Source: Mesorhizobium sp. M4B.F.Ca.ET.058.02.1.1
Lineage (GTDB): Bacteria > Pseudomonadota > Alphaproteobacteria > Rhizobiales > Rhizobiaceae
Direction of reading: 5' to 3'
NCBI RefSeq assembly: GCF_003952505.1
Contig: NZ_CP034450.1
Coordinates: forward strand, 3,596,001-3,660,000
Length of the DNA: 64,000 nt
The number at the start of each line of letters is the position of its first letter. Positions within the stretch are counted from its first letter, which is position 1. The notes below the pieces were generated by a model. It had not been told where the DNA came from and searched no databases. It was given only the letters and a program-made list of their open reading frames with translations. The position numbers and the translations under genes are program-made. Of this stretch, positions 28,957-41,159 are shown in pieces.

Positions 28957-29667
28957 ATGGAGCTGCTCTCGCCCACACCGCCGGGCTGGGGCGGAACCCT
29001 GCTGGTCGGCTTGCTGCATTCGATCGAGATCGCCCTCGGCGCCACATGCCTCGGGCTTCTGATCGGCACCGGCGGGGCCTATGGCAAGCTCTATGGCGGT
29101 CCGGTGGTGCGCGACCTGCTGGCGGTCTACACCACCGTGGTGCGCGCCGTGCCGGAGCTGGTGCTGATCCTGCTGCTCTATTACGCCGGGACCGACCTGA
29201 TCAACCAGCTGCTGACCGCGATGGGCTACCAGCACGTCGACATCAGCGGGCTGGCGGCCGGCATTTTCGTGCTCGGCTTCGTGCAGGGAGCCTATTCGAC
29301 CGAGGTCATCCGCGGCGCCATCCTATCCATCCCGCAGGGGCAGATCGAAGCTGCCCGCGCCTATGGCATGCCGCCAAGCCTGCTGCTCAGACGCATCACC
29401 TTGCCGGCGATGCTGCCTTTCGCCATTCCCGGCCTTGCCAATCTCTGGCTGATCGCCACCAAGGACACCGCGCTGCTGGCCGTCGTCGGCTTCTTCGAAC
29501 TGACCCTTGCCACGCGGCAGGCCGCCGGCGTCACCAAGGCCTATCTGACTTTCTACGTCGCGGCGGGCGCGCTCTACCTTTTGCTGTCGCTGTTCTCCAA
29601 CCTGATCATCGGCCGCGTCGAGGTGTGGTCGCGGCGCGGCATGCCTTCGGTCAAGGAGGCGCGCTGA
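28957..29667 (+). CDS. Amino acid ABC transporter permease (HisQ type)
   Basis: 236 residues from ATG 28957. The membrane segments begin at LLVGLLHSIEIALGATCLGL and the cytoplasmic EAA loop is QGQIEAARAYGMPPSLLLRRITLPAML. No convincing ribosome site precedes this ATG. The frame reads upstream as LIDAFLPASAAGI without a start, and one extra G in the GGGGG run near 28910 would join it to ATG 28892. The true start may therefore lie there, behind another single-base error. It pairs with the next permease, whose ATG overlaps its stop (TGATG). Confidence 0.85.
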   Translation: MELLSPTPPGWGGTLLVGLLHSIEIALGATCLGLLIGTGGAYGKLYGGPVVRDLLAVYTTVVRAVPELVLILLLYYAGTDLINQLLTAMGYQHVDISGLAAGIFVLGFVQGAYSTEVIRGAILSIPQGQIEAARAYGMPPSLLLRRITLPAMLPFAIPGLANLWLIATKDTALLAVVGFFELTLATRQAAGVTKAYLTFYVAAGALYLLLSLFSNLIIGRVEVWSRRGMPSVKEAR

Positions 29668-30476
29668 TGGCCAACGAAGCCGTCGTCGTCAACGCCGTCG
29701 CGCGCGCCTCGCTGTGGCTGCAGCCGCATCGCATTGTGCTGATCCTGATCGCGCTGGGGCTGGTCCTCGGCGCCGCCTTCTTCATGCGCTGGGACTGGCT
29801 GCCGCAATATTGGGAAATGGGTCTCATGGGCATCTGGCGGGCGCTGTGGATCCTGGCCGTCACCTGCTCGCTGGGCTTCCTGCTCGCGGTGCCGCTCGGG
29901 CTGGCGCAGGCCGGTGGCCCGTTCTGGTTCGCCATGCCGGCCAAGGTCTTCTGCACCATCATCCGGGGGACGCCGCTGCTCCTGCAGCTCTGGCTGCTCT
30001 ATTACGGCTTGGGTTCGCTGTTTCCGCAATATCCATGGATCCGCGACTCCTGGATGTGGCCATATCTCAGGCAGGCCTGGCCCTATGGCGTGCTGGCGCT
30101 GACCCTGTCCTTCGCCGGCTACGAGGGCGAGGTGATGCGCGGCGCCTTCGCCGGCGTGCCGAAGGGGCAACTGGAAGCGGCACGCGCTTTCGGCATGAGC
30201 CGCTGGAAGATCTTCCGCCGCATCTGGCTGCCGCAGGCCTTCTACCGGGCGCTACCGACGCTGACCGGCGAAACGGTGCTGCAGCTGAAGTCGACGCCGC
30301 TGGTGGCAACGATCAGCGTCATCGACATCTTCGCCGTATCGTCAAAGGTACGGCAGGACACCTACCTCACCTACGAACCCTTGCTGCTGCTGGCGTTGAT
30401 CTATATGGCCATCACCGGCATCCTCGTCTTCGCCTTCAGCCGAATCGAGGCGCGGATCCCGGTCAAGATCGGTTAG
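29667..30476 (+). CDS. Amino acid ABC transporter permease (HisM type)
   Basis: 269 residues from ATG 29667, with an excellent AAGGAGG eight bases upstream. After a first membrane segment (RIVLILIALGLVLGAAFFM) the permease core contains FCTIIRGTPLLLQLWLLYYG and the EAA loop KGQLEAARAFGMSRWKIFRRIWLP. These mark the HisM/OccM group. It ends just before a heptamer-rich inverted repeat. Confidence 0.9.
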   Translation: MANEAVVVNAVARASLWLQPHRIVLILIALGLVLGAAFFMRWDWLPQYWEMGLMGIWRALWILAVTCSLGFLLAVPLGLAQAGGPFWFAMPAKVFCTIIRGTPLLLQLWLLYYGLGSLFPQYPWIRDSWMWPYLRQAWPYGVLALTLSFAGYEGEVMRGAFAGVPKGQLEAARAFGMSRWKIFRRIWLPQAFYRALPTLTGETVLQLKSTPLVATISVIDIFAVSSKVRQDTYLTYEPLLLLALIYMAITGILVFAFSRIEARIPVKIG

Positions 30477-30477
30477 A

Positions 30478-30575
30478 AGTGAGTAGCGAATAGCGAGTAG
30501 CGAATAGGACACGAGGCGGCCAACAGCCCACCATTCCCATTCGCTATTCCCTACTCGCTACTCGCTGCTCACTAG
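30478..30575. repeat. Heptamer-based inverted repeat (GTAGCGA type)
   Basis: The left arm (30478-30507) consists of variants of GTAGCGA/ATAGCGA, and the right arm (30538-30575) is a near-complement built of TCGCTAT/TCGCTAC units. The arms are about 30 and 37 bases long and can pair over most of their length around a 30-base loop. It lies in the 111-base gap between the permease and reductase genes. Confidence 0.75.
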
Positions 30576-30587
30576 GAACCCATCACC

Positions 30588-31592
30588 ATGCAACTCAGTC
30601 TCGATCAGGCAACAGGGCTGTGCCGGATGGCGGCGCTTGGCGCCGGCGCCAACGAGGAAAACGCACAGTCGCTCGCCGCTTCCATCGTCGCGGCCGAGGC
30701 GGAAGGGCTCACCAGCGTCGGGCTGACGCATTTCATCGACTATCTGGAGGCGATCGAAGCCGGCCGCATCGACGGCAATGCCGATCCGGTCATCACCAGG
30801 CCGGCGCTCGCCGTCTATCTGTCCGACGCGCGCGGCGGCCTCGCCCATACCGGCTTCGACCGCACGATCGAGGATCTCGCCAAGGCGGCAAAACTCTTTG
30901 GCGTCGCCATCTTCTCGCAGAGGAACGCCTATACTTGCGGCGCGCTCGGCTATTTCACCGGGCGGCTGGCGGCGCAGGGGCTGGTGTCCTTCGCCGCCAC
31001 CAACGGGCCGGCGGTGCTGGCCGGCTCCGGCTCGGTCAAGCCGGTCTACTGCACCAATCCGATGTCGTTTGCCGCGCCCGCCGCCGACGGGTCGCCGCTG
31101 GTCATCGACCAGTCGTCCAGCGCCACCGCCTTCGTCAACATCCGCAGGGCGGCCGAGGACGGCAGGAAAATTCCCGAGGGCTGGGCGCTGGACGCCAGCG
31201 GCAATCCGACCACCGACCCGGCGGCTGCCATGAAAGGCGCCATGCTCGCCTTTGGCGGCCAGCGCGGCGCCAACATCGCGCTGATGGTCGAGGTGCTGGC
31301 GGCGGGCCTTTCCGGTGCCAACTGGTCGCTTGACGCGCCCTGGTTCACCGGCGGCCCGGACAGCCCGGGAACCGGGCTTTTCGTGCTCGCCGTCGAGCCC
31401 AAGCTGCTCGACCCCGATTTCGGGCAGCGCATGCGTGACCAGCTCGACCGCCTGCGCCGCCGCTATGGCGTGCATGTGCCGGGACGTGCTCGGGCCGAGG
31501 CGGCGGAGAAGGCCGTGGCGCGCGGCATCACCGCGCCCAAGGCGGTGATCCAGCGCATCTCCGAATTCGCCGAGCGCTATTCCTCCCGCTGA
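30588..31592 (+). CDS. Ldh2/malate-lactate dehydrogenase family oxidoreductase (cyclic imino acid reductase candidate)
   Basis: 334 residues. The Ldh2 fold signature includes YTCGALGYFTGRLAAQGLVSFA, a TNPMSFAAPAADGSPLVIDQS strand-loop (residues about 152-172) and the Gly-rich GGQRGANIALMVEVLAAGLSG. Related enzymes are Delta1-piperideine/pyrroline-2-carboxylate reductases and malate/lactate dehydrogenases using NAD(P)H. The usual catalytic S-H-G motif near residue 44 reads S-V-G (LTSVGLTHF), with a His four residues later. In the importer operon beside a ddaH-like gene, a cyclic imino acid from a basic amino acid is a sensible substrate, but this is inference. Confidence 0.78.
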   Translation: MQLSLDQATGLCRMAALGAGANEENAQSLAASIVAAEAEGLTSVGLTHFIDYLEAIEAGRIDGNADPVITRPALAVYLSDARGGLAHTGFDRTIEDLAKAAKLFGVAIFSQRNAYTCGALGYFTGRLAAQGLVSFAATNGPAVLAGSGSVKPVYCTNPMSFAAPAADGSPLVIDQSSSATAFVNIRRAAEDGRKIPEGWALDASGNPTTDPAAAMKGAMLAFGGQRGANIALMVEVLAAGLSGANWSLDAPWFTGGPDSPGTGLFVLAVEPKLLDPDFGQRMRDQLDRLRRRYGVHVPGRARAEAAEKAVARGITAPKAVIQRISEFAERYSSR

Positions 31593-31753
31593 CTTCGCGG
31601 CCCGAGCCCCGCGGTCTACCTGAGCCCGGCATTTAGGCGCGGCTTTTCGCACCCGACTGAACCTTTTTGCTCGTCGCGGCGACCCATCTCCAGCATCTCA
31701 CACCGCGAGCCGCAGGGGTGGCTTTGTCGCGGCTTGCGGTTGGCGGCGCCGTG

Positions 31754-31883
31754 CCGGGCGTTCAGGGCTGGGGCGGGCGTGCTTGTTCACGCCGAACTTG
31801 ATGCCGTCTCAGGTCAGGCCGTCTCGTCAGACCCTGTTTCGGTGCGCGCGACGCCCGGAAAACCCCGCTTCGGCGGGGTTTTC
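31754..31883 (+). ncRNA. Candidate small RNA
   Basis: An outer stem CCGGGCGT (31754-31761) / ACGCCCGG (31851-31858) encloses a perfect hairpin GGCGTG-CTTGTT-CACGCC (31776-31793) and a direct repeat of GCCGTCTC. It runs straight into the terminator GAAAACCCCGC-TTCG-GCGGGGTTTTC. The 5' end is not defined. It could also be only the 3' untranslated region of the reductase operon. Confidence 0.4.
31858..31883 (+). terminator. Rho-independent terminator with UUCG tetraloop
   Basis: A perfect 11-bp stem GAAAACCCCGC / GCGGGGTTTTC closed by C(TTCG)G, the most stable tetraloop type, is followed by CTGCGTTTC. It ends transcription from the amino acid importer operon or from the candidate sRNA. Confidence 0.88.
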
Positions 31884-31995
31884 TGCGTTTCACGCCTGAC
31901 GCGATAAAACATTCTTCTTTTGGTCAACTTTTGTTTATTTGACTGCATTCCCGCAATCGGGCGTTTGCGGGATCGTCGCAACAAAGGAGACCTTG

Positions 31996-32448
31996 ATGTC
32001 CGCGAGTACCGATATGTCGAGCAAGAGACTTTTCATCCCGGCCCTCGGTGGCTTCTACGCGGCCTTGAACAACACGGCTGAAACCGTCCTGCGCGCAGTA
32101 GCGGGCATCTTCCTCGCCATCCACGGCTCGCAGAAGATTACGGACCCGTTCGGCGCCACCGAGATGGTCGAAGGGCTCGGCTTCTATCCGGGCGCCTTCT
32201 GGTCGCCGCTGCTTGCCTGCACCGAATTCTTCGGCGGCATCCTGATCGCCATCGGCCTGTTGACCCGTCCGGCCGCGTTTGCCGGCCTCATCGTGCTCCT
32301 GGTCACGGTGTGGTTCCACTGGATGAGCATGGGTCAGGGTTTCTCCGGCGCGGAAAAGTCACTCATCTGGGCGGCGATCCTGCTCTTCTTCGTCATCCGC
32401 GGCGGCAACAGCCAATCGGTCGACGCCCGGATCGGCAGGGCGTTCTGA
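31996..32448 (+). CDS. DoxX-family membrane protein
   Basis: 150 residues from ATG 31996, with AAGGAG seven bases upstream. Four membrane segments are seen: TVLRAVAGIFLAIHGSQKI, FWSPLLACTEFFGGILIAIG, AAFAGLIVLLVTVWFHW and SLIWAAILLFFVI. The DoxX hallmark GSQKITDPFGA and the Glu in ACTEFFGG are present. Family members are small inner-membrane proteins linked to redox stress; a specific role is not shown here. It appears to be a single-gene unit after the terminator. Confidence 0.88.
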   Translation: MSASTDMSSKRLFIPALGGFYAALNNTAETVLRAVAGIFLAIHGSQKITDPFGATEMVEGLGFYPGAFWSPLLACTEFFGGILIAIGLLTRPAAFAGLIVLLVTVWFHWMSMGQGFSGAEKSLIWAAILLFFVIRGGNSQSVDARIGRAF

Positions 32449-32568
32449 CGAGGGCAGAAACAAGCCTCGTGATTGGTTCCGCATGCCCTTTGCCTTTGGC
32501 GCGAAACCGACTATGAAACGGCTTCAGCCAAGAGCCAGTGCCACTTGGAAAGCGCGCCGGAGCCAGCC

Positions 32569-33543
32569 ATGACCGAAATCCTGCAGATCCCAAAGCTCGT
32601 CGTCGTCTTCGGCGGCTCCGGCTTTGTCGGCCGTCATGTCGTGCGGGCGCTGGCCAAGCGCGGCTACCGCATCCGGGTCGCCTGCCGCCGCCCCGATCTT
32701 GCCGGCCATCTGCAGCCGCTCGGCAATGTCGGCCAGATCCAGCCGGTACAGGCCAATGTGCGCGTGCGCTGGTCGATCGACCGCGCCGTGCAGGAAGCCG
32801 ACCATGTCGTCAACCTGGTCGCCATACTGCATGAGAGCGGGCGGCAGAAGTTCGGCGCCGTGCACGACTTCGGCGCCCGCGCCGTGGCCGAGGCTGCGCG
32901 CTCGGTCGGCGCCGGCCTCACCCACATCTCGGCGCTGGGCGCCGATCTCAATTCGCAGTCGGTCTACGCGCGCACCAAGGCGCTCGGCGAGAAGGCCGTG
33001 CTGGAGACGATCAGCGACGCCGTGATCTTCCGGCCCTCGATCAATTTCGGCCCGGACGACGGCTTCTTCAACCGCTTCGCCAACATGGCGCGCCTTTCGC
33101 CGGTGCTGCCACTGCTCGGCGGCGGCCAGACCAAGTTCCAGCCGGTCTATGTCGGCGACGTCGCCGAAGCCATCGCGCGCTCGGTCGACGGCAAGGTCGA
33201 AGGCGGCCGCATCTACGAGCTCGGCGGGCCGCAGGTGCTCACCTTCAAGGAATGCATGGAAGAACTGCTCACCGTGATCGACCGCAAGCGGATCCTGGTG
33301 CCGGTGCCGTGGTGGGTGGCGAACCTGCAAGCCTCGATCCTCGGCCTGCTGCCCAACCCGCTGCTGACCAAGGACCAGGTGCTGCAGCTGCGCGCGCACA
33401 ACATTGTGTCCGACCAGGCCGCCCGGGAAAGCCGGACGCTTGCCGGCCTTGGCCTGCAGCCGCAGTCGATCGGAACCATATTGCCGAGCTATCTCTGGCG
33501 CTTCCGCGCCGCCGGCCAGTTCCAGCGCAAACCCGCGGCCTGA
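32569..33543 (+). CDS. NAD(P)-binding complex I NDUFA9-like / nucleoside-diphosphate-sugar epimerase-type protein
   Basis: 324 residues from ATG 32569, with GGAG eight bases upstream. The Rossmann loop VVVFGGSGFVGRHVVRALAKRGYRIR is at 11-36. VNLVAILHESGRQKF, THISALGADLNSQSVYARTKALGE (Tyr-x3-Lys) and VIFRPSINFGPDDGFFNRFA mark the atypical extended-SDR group that includes the NDUFA9 subunit of complex I. The C-terminal QPVYVGDVAEAIARSV and YELGGPQVLTFKECM blocks agree. Its role in alphaproteobacteria may be assembly of complex I or quinone-linked metabolism. No complex I gene is near. Confidence 0.85.
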   Translation: MTEILQIPKLVVVFGGSGFVGRHVVRALAKRGYRIRVACRRPDLAGHLQPLGNVGQIQPVQANVRVRWSIDRAVQEADHVVNLVAILHESGRQKFGAVHDFGARAVAEAARSVGAGLTHISALGADLNSQSVYARTKALGEKAVLETISDAVIFRPSINFGPDDGFFNRFANMARLSPVLPLLGGGQTKFQPVYVGDVAEAIARSVDGKVEGGRIYELGGPQVLTFKECMEELLTVIDRKRILVPVPWWVANLQASILGLLPNPLLTKDQVLQLRAHNIVSDQAARESRTLAGLGLQPQSIGTILPSYLWRFRAAGQFQRKPAA

Positions 33544-33563
33544 CCGCGAAACCAGCCAAGCGG

Positions 33564-34937
33564 CTATGAACCGCGTACGGTGACCTGCATCGGCAGGCCG
33601 CCTTGCGGCTGCGTCGTCAGCTTCTGCACCGGCCATGGGTGGGTTTCGGGCGTGCTGTCGAAGCGGAAGCGCGACAACAGGATGGCAAGCGCGATGATCG
33701 CCTCCTGCATGGCGAAGCTGGCGCCGATGCAGACGCGCGGGCCGGCGCCGAAGGGTAGATACTGGAAGCGGTCGATGCGGTCGCGGTTTCCCGGATGGAA
33801 GCGTTCCGGCATGAAGGCATCCGGCCTGTCCCACAGCTTGCGGTGGCGGTGGACGACCCAGGGCATCACCAGTACGGCGGCATATTTCGGTATATGCAGG
33901 TCGTTCCAGGTTTCCGGCTCGATCGGCTCGCGGTTGATCGACGGCGCCGGCGGATAGAGCCTGAGCGCCTCCTCGAAGGCAGCGCGGGTGAGCGGCATGG
34001 CGTCCAGCCATTTTGTTGGATCGGGCTCCCGCGACAGCACGTCGTCGATCTCGCGCTCAATCTTGTCGCGCTCCCATGGCGCCTCGGCCAGGCAATAGAG
34101 CGTCCAGCCGAGCGCGCGGGCCGTCGTCTCGTGGCCGGCGCCGATGAAGGTGATGATGTTGTCCTCGACTTCCGAGCGCGTCAACCCGTCCGGCCCTTCG
34201 GCCTTGAGCAGAAGTGTGAGGAAGTCCTGCGGCACATGATCGGGGTCCCGCTTCAATCGCTCCTCGCGCATCTTCACCGTGCCGGCGACGATGTCGCGGA
34301 AATAGGCCATGGTCTTGCGGCCGCGGATGCGGGTGAGCCGCGGCAGCCATAGCGGAGCGCGCAGGAGGTCGAGCGGATCGACCCGGCCCATGGTCTCGAA
34401 CAGGCGGTCGATCTCCTTGGCGAAGCCGCCGGGTTCGCCGGCGATCTCGCCGGAAAACAGCGTCTCGGCAAGGATGTCGAAGGTGAGCAGCGTCATGTCG
34501 TGCGCGATGTCGGTGGTGCCGCCCGCCTCGTAGCGGGCGACGAACTCCAGCGTGCGCTTCAGCATCGGCTGGGCGAAACCGAAGATGTGGCGCGGCGTGA
34601 ACACCGGCGCCATCGCCTTGCGCGAGCGCTTCCACACCTCGCCTTCGGCGGTGAGCAGGCCGTCGCGCAGGATCGGGCGCAGGATCATCTGGCGCACCGT
34701 CGCCATCTTGTAATTCCTGGCATTGTCGACCAGCACATGGCGGATGAGGCCGGGATCGTTGGCGATGACCAGCGGCCCGCCGATGCCGTTCACCGAGATC
34801 CATGGCTGGTTGTAGGTCGGCTCGCCCCACAGTTCGAGCGGATTGCGATAGACGATGCGCATCATCTCCAGCGTCGACGGCGGCGAGGTACGCGGCTTCG
34901 GCGCCGGCGGCACGAAGGGGGCGGGCTGGGTGTCCAT
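33564..34937 (-). CDS. Cytochrome P450
   Basis: 457 residues from ATG 34937, with GGAG upstream. The oxygen-binding I-helix is TFIGAGHETTARALGWTLY, the K-helix E-x-x-R is in FEEALRLYPP, and the heme loop is YLPFGAGPRVCIGASFAMQE with the Cys ligand. The C-helix is WKRSRKAMAPVFTPRHIF. No membrane anchor is seen, so it should be soluble and needs separate ferredoxin partners. The proximal region suggests the CYP102/CYP4-like fatty-acid-hydroxylase branch, but the substrate cannot be given. It converges on the gene at 32.6 kb and has no operon partner. Confidence 0.93.
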   Translation of the reverse strand: MDTQPAPFVPPAPKPRTSPPSTLEMMRIVYRNPLELWGEPTYNQPWISVNGIGGPLVIANDPGLIRHVLVDNARNYKMATVRQMILRPILRDGLLTAEGEVWKRSRKAMAPVFTPRHIFGFAQPMLKRTLEFVARYEAGGTTDIAHDMTLLTFDILAETLFSGEIAGEPGGFAKEIDRLFETMGRVDPLDLLRAPLWLPRLTRIRGRKTMAYFRDIVAGTVKMREERLKRDPDHVPQDFLTLLLKAEGPDGLTRSEVEDNIITFIGAGHETTARALGWTLYCLAEAPWERDKIEREIDDVLSREPDPTKWLDAMPLTRAAFEEALRLYPPAPSINREPIEPETWNDLHIPKYAAVLVMPWVVHRHRKLWDRPDAFMPERFHPGNRDRIDRFQYLPFGAGPRVCIGASFAMQEAIIALAILLSRFRFDSTPETHPWPVQKLTTQPQGGLPMQVTVRGS

Positions 34938-35138
34938 GGCTTGCTCCGCTTGTCCCTTCGAATGTAGTGGTTGCCTGGGCCGGCGTCCATGCAGCCGAAG
35001 GGCCGGACCCTGACCGCCCTCCCTTCGGCAATGTCCGCTCCCGGGAATCTGACGGTCCGCTCGCCGCGGCTTCTTGCCGCCTGCCGCCGCATGCCTTAGG
35101 GGCAGTCACCGACAGATACCCAGCGCAGGAGCCCCGCC

Positions 35139-35708
35139 TTGAAACACCGGCTGAACATCATCATCGGCAGCACGCGACCCGGCCGCGCCGGCCCGATCTT
35201 CGCTGAATGGCTGGACGGCTTCGCGCGCGAGCACGGGAAATTCGAACCCGTGCTGACCGACATCGCTGCGTTCGAGCTGCCGATGCTGGACGAGCCGCAT
35301 CATCCGAGACTCGCCAGATACGAGAAGGAGCACACGAAGGCATGGTCGAAGGCGATCGACGCCGCCGACGCTTTCGTCTTCGTAGCGCCGGAGTACAATT
35401 ATTTCGTGGCTCCCGCGATCGTCAACGCGATCGACTATCTGCTCAAGGAGTGGCGCTACAAGCCGGCCGCCATCTTCAGCTATGGCGGCGTCTCCGGTGG
35501 CCTGCGCGCGGCGCAAGCGGTCAAGCCGCTTCTGACCGCGGTCGGAGTGATGCCGATCCCGGAGGGTGTGGCGCTGGCGGCCTACAAGACGCTGCTCGAC
35601 AAGAACAGCGCTTTCCAGCCCGGCGAGCCGGTCCTCAACGGCGCCAGGACCATGTTGGACGAATTGTTCCGCTGGAGCGAGGCGCTGAGGCCGCTGCGAG
35701 CCGGCTAG
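35139..35708 (+). CDS. NADPH-dependent FMN reductase
   Basis: 189 residues from TTG 35139, with GGAG nine bases upstream. It is flavodoxin-like: the phosphate loop IIIGSTRPGRAGPIFAEW is at about 6-23, AFVFVAPEYNYFVAPAIVNAIDYL is the conserved flavin-site segment with PEYN, and IFSYGGVSGGLRAAQAVKPLL is the nucleotide-site loop. Such enzymes reduce FMN, quinones or chromate with NADPH. The P450 gene lies 200 bases away on the other strand; a shared role is possible but not shown. Confidence 0.9.
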   Translation: MKHRLNIIIGSTRPGRAGPIFAEWLDGFAREHGKFEPVLTDIAAFELPMLDEPHHPRLARYEKEHTKAWSKAIDAADAFVFVAPEYNYFVAPAIVNAIDYLLKEWRYKPAAIFSYGGVSGGLRAAQAVKPLLTAVGVMPIPEGVALAAYKTLLDKNSAFQPGEPVLNGARTMLDELFRWSEALRPLRAG

Positions 35709-35793
35709 GCCGGTCGGTATACGCTCCGGGCTTGTTCGCGCCATAAAGAGATGAAATGCTCCCGCAAATGACCGGGCCGGGGCGGTTTGGACT

Positions 35794-41045
<5,252 letters not shown>

Positions 41046-41159
41046 AGCCGGCTTATGACAGCGCCTCGGTGGAGCAAGTTGCTCGCCGAGGTGCCGAGCA
41101 ACTAACGGGTCGACTTCTCGATCGCGCTCAAAGCGGATAGCCCGGCCGGTTTGCCAGCC

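Larger units (their letters stand above)
31593..31995. other. 403-base intergenic region
   Basis: There is no supported open reading frame. The first 160 bases show no feature I can name. From 31754 a folded segment runs into a strong terminator at 31858-31883 (annotated separately). The last 100 bases are A+T-rich (CATTCTTCTTTTGGTCAAC and TTTGTTTATTTGACTGC) and probably carry the doxX promoter, followed by AAGGAG at 31984-31989. Confidence 0.6.

Noticed and set aside
28857..30476. One long frame joining the region before the HisQ permease to the HisM permease
   Set aside because: Only the part from ATG 29667 is permease-like; the upstream part is an out-of-frame shadow of the HisQ gene.
30478..30575. 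CRISPR array
   Set aside because: The units are 7 bases, contiguous and inverted, with no spacers and no cas genes.
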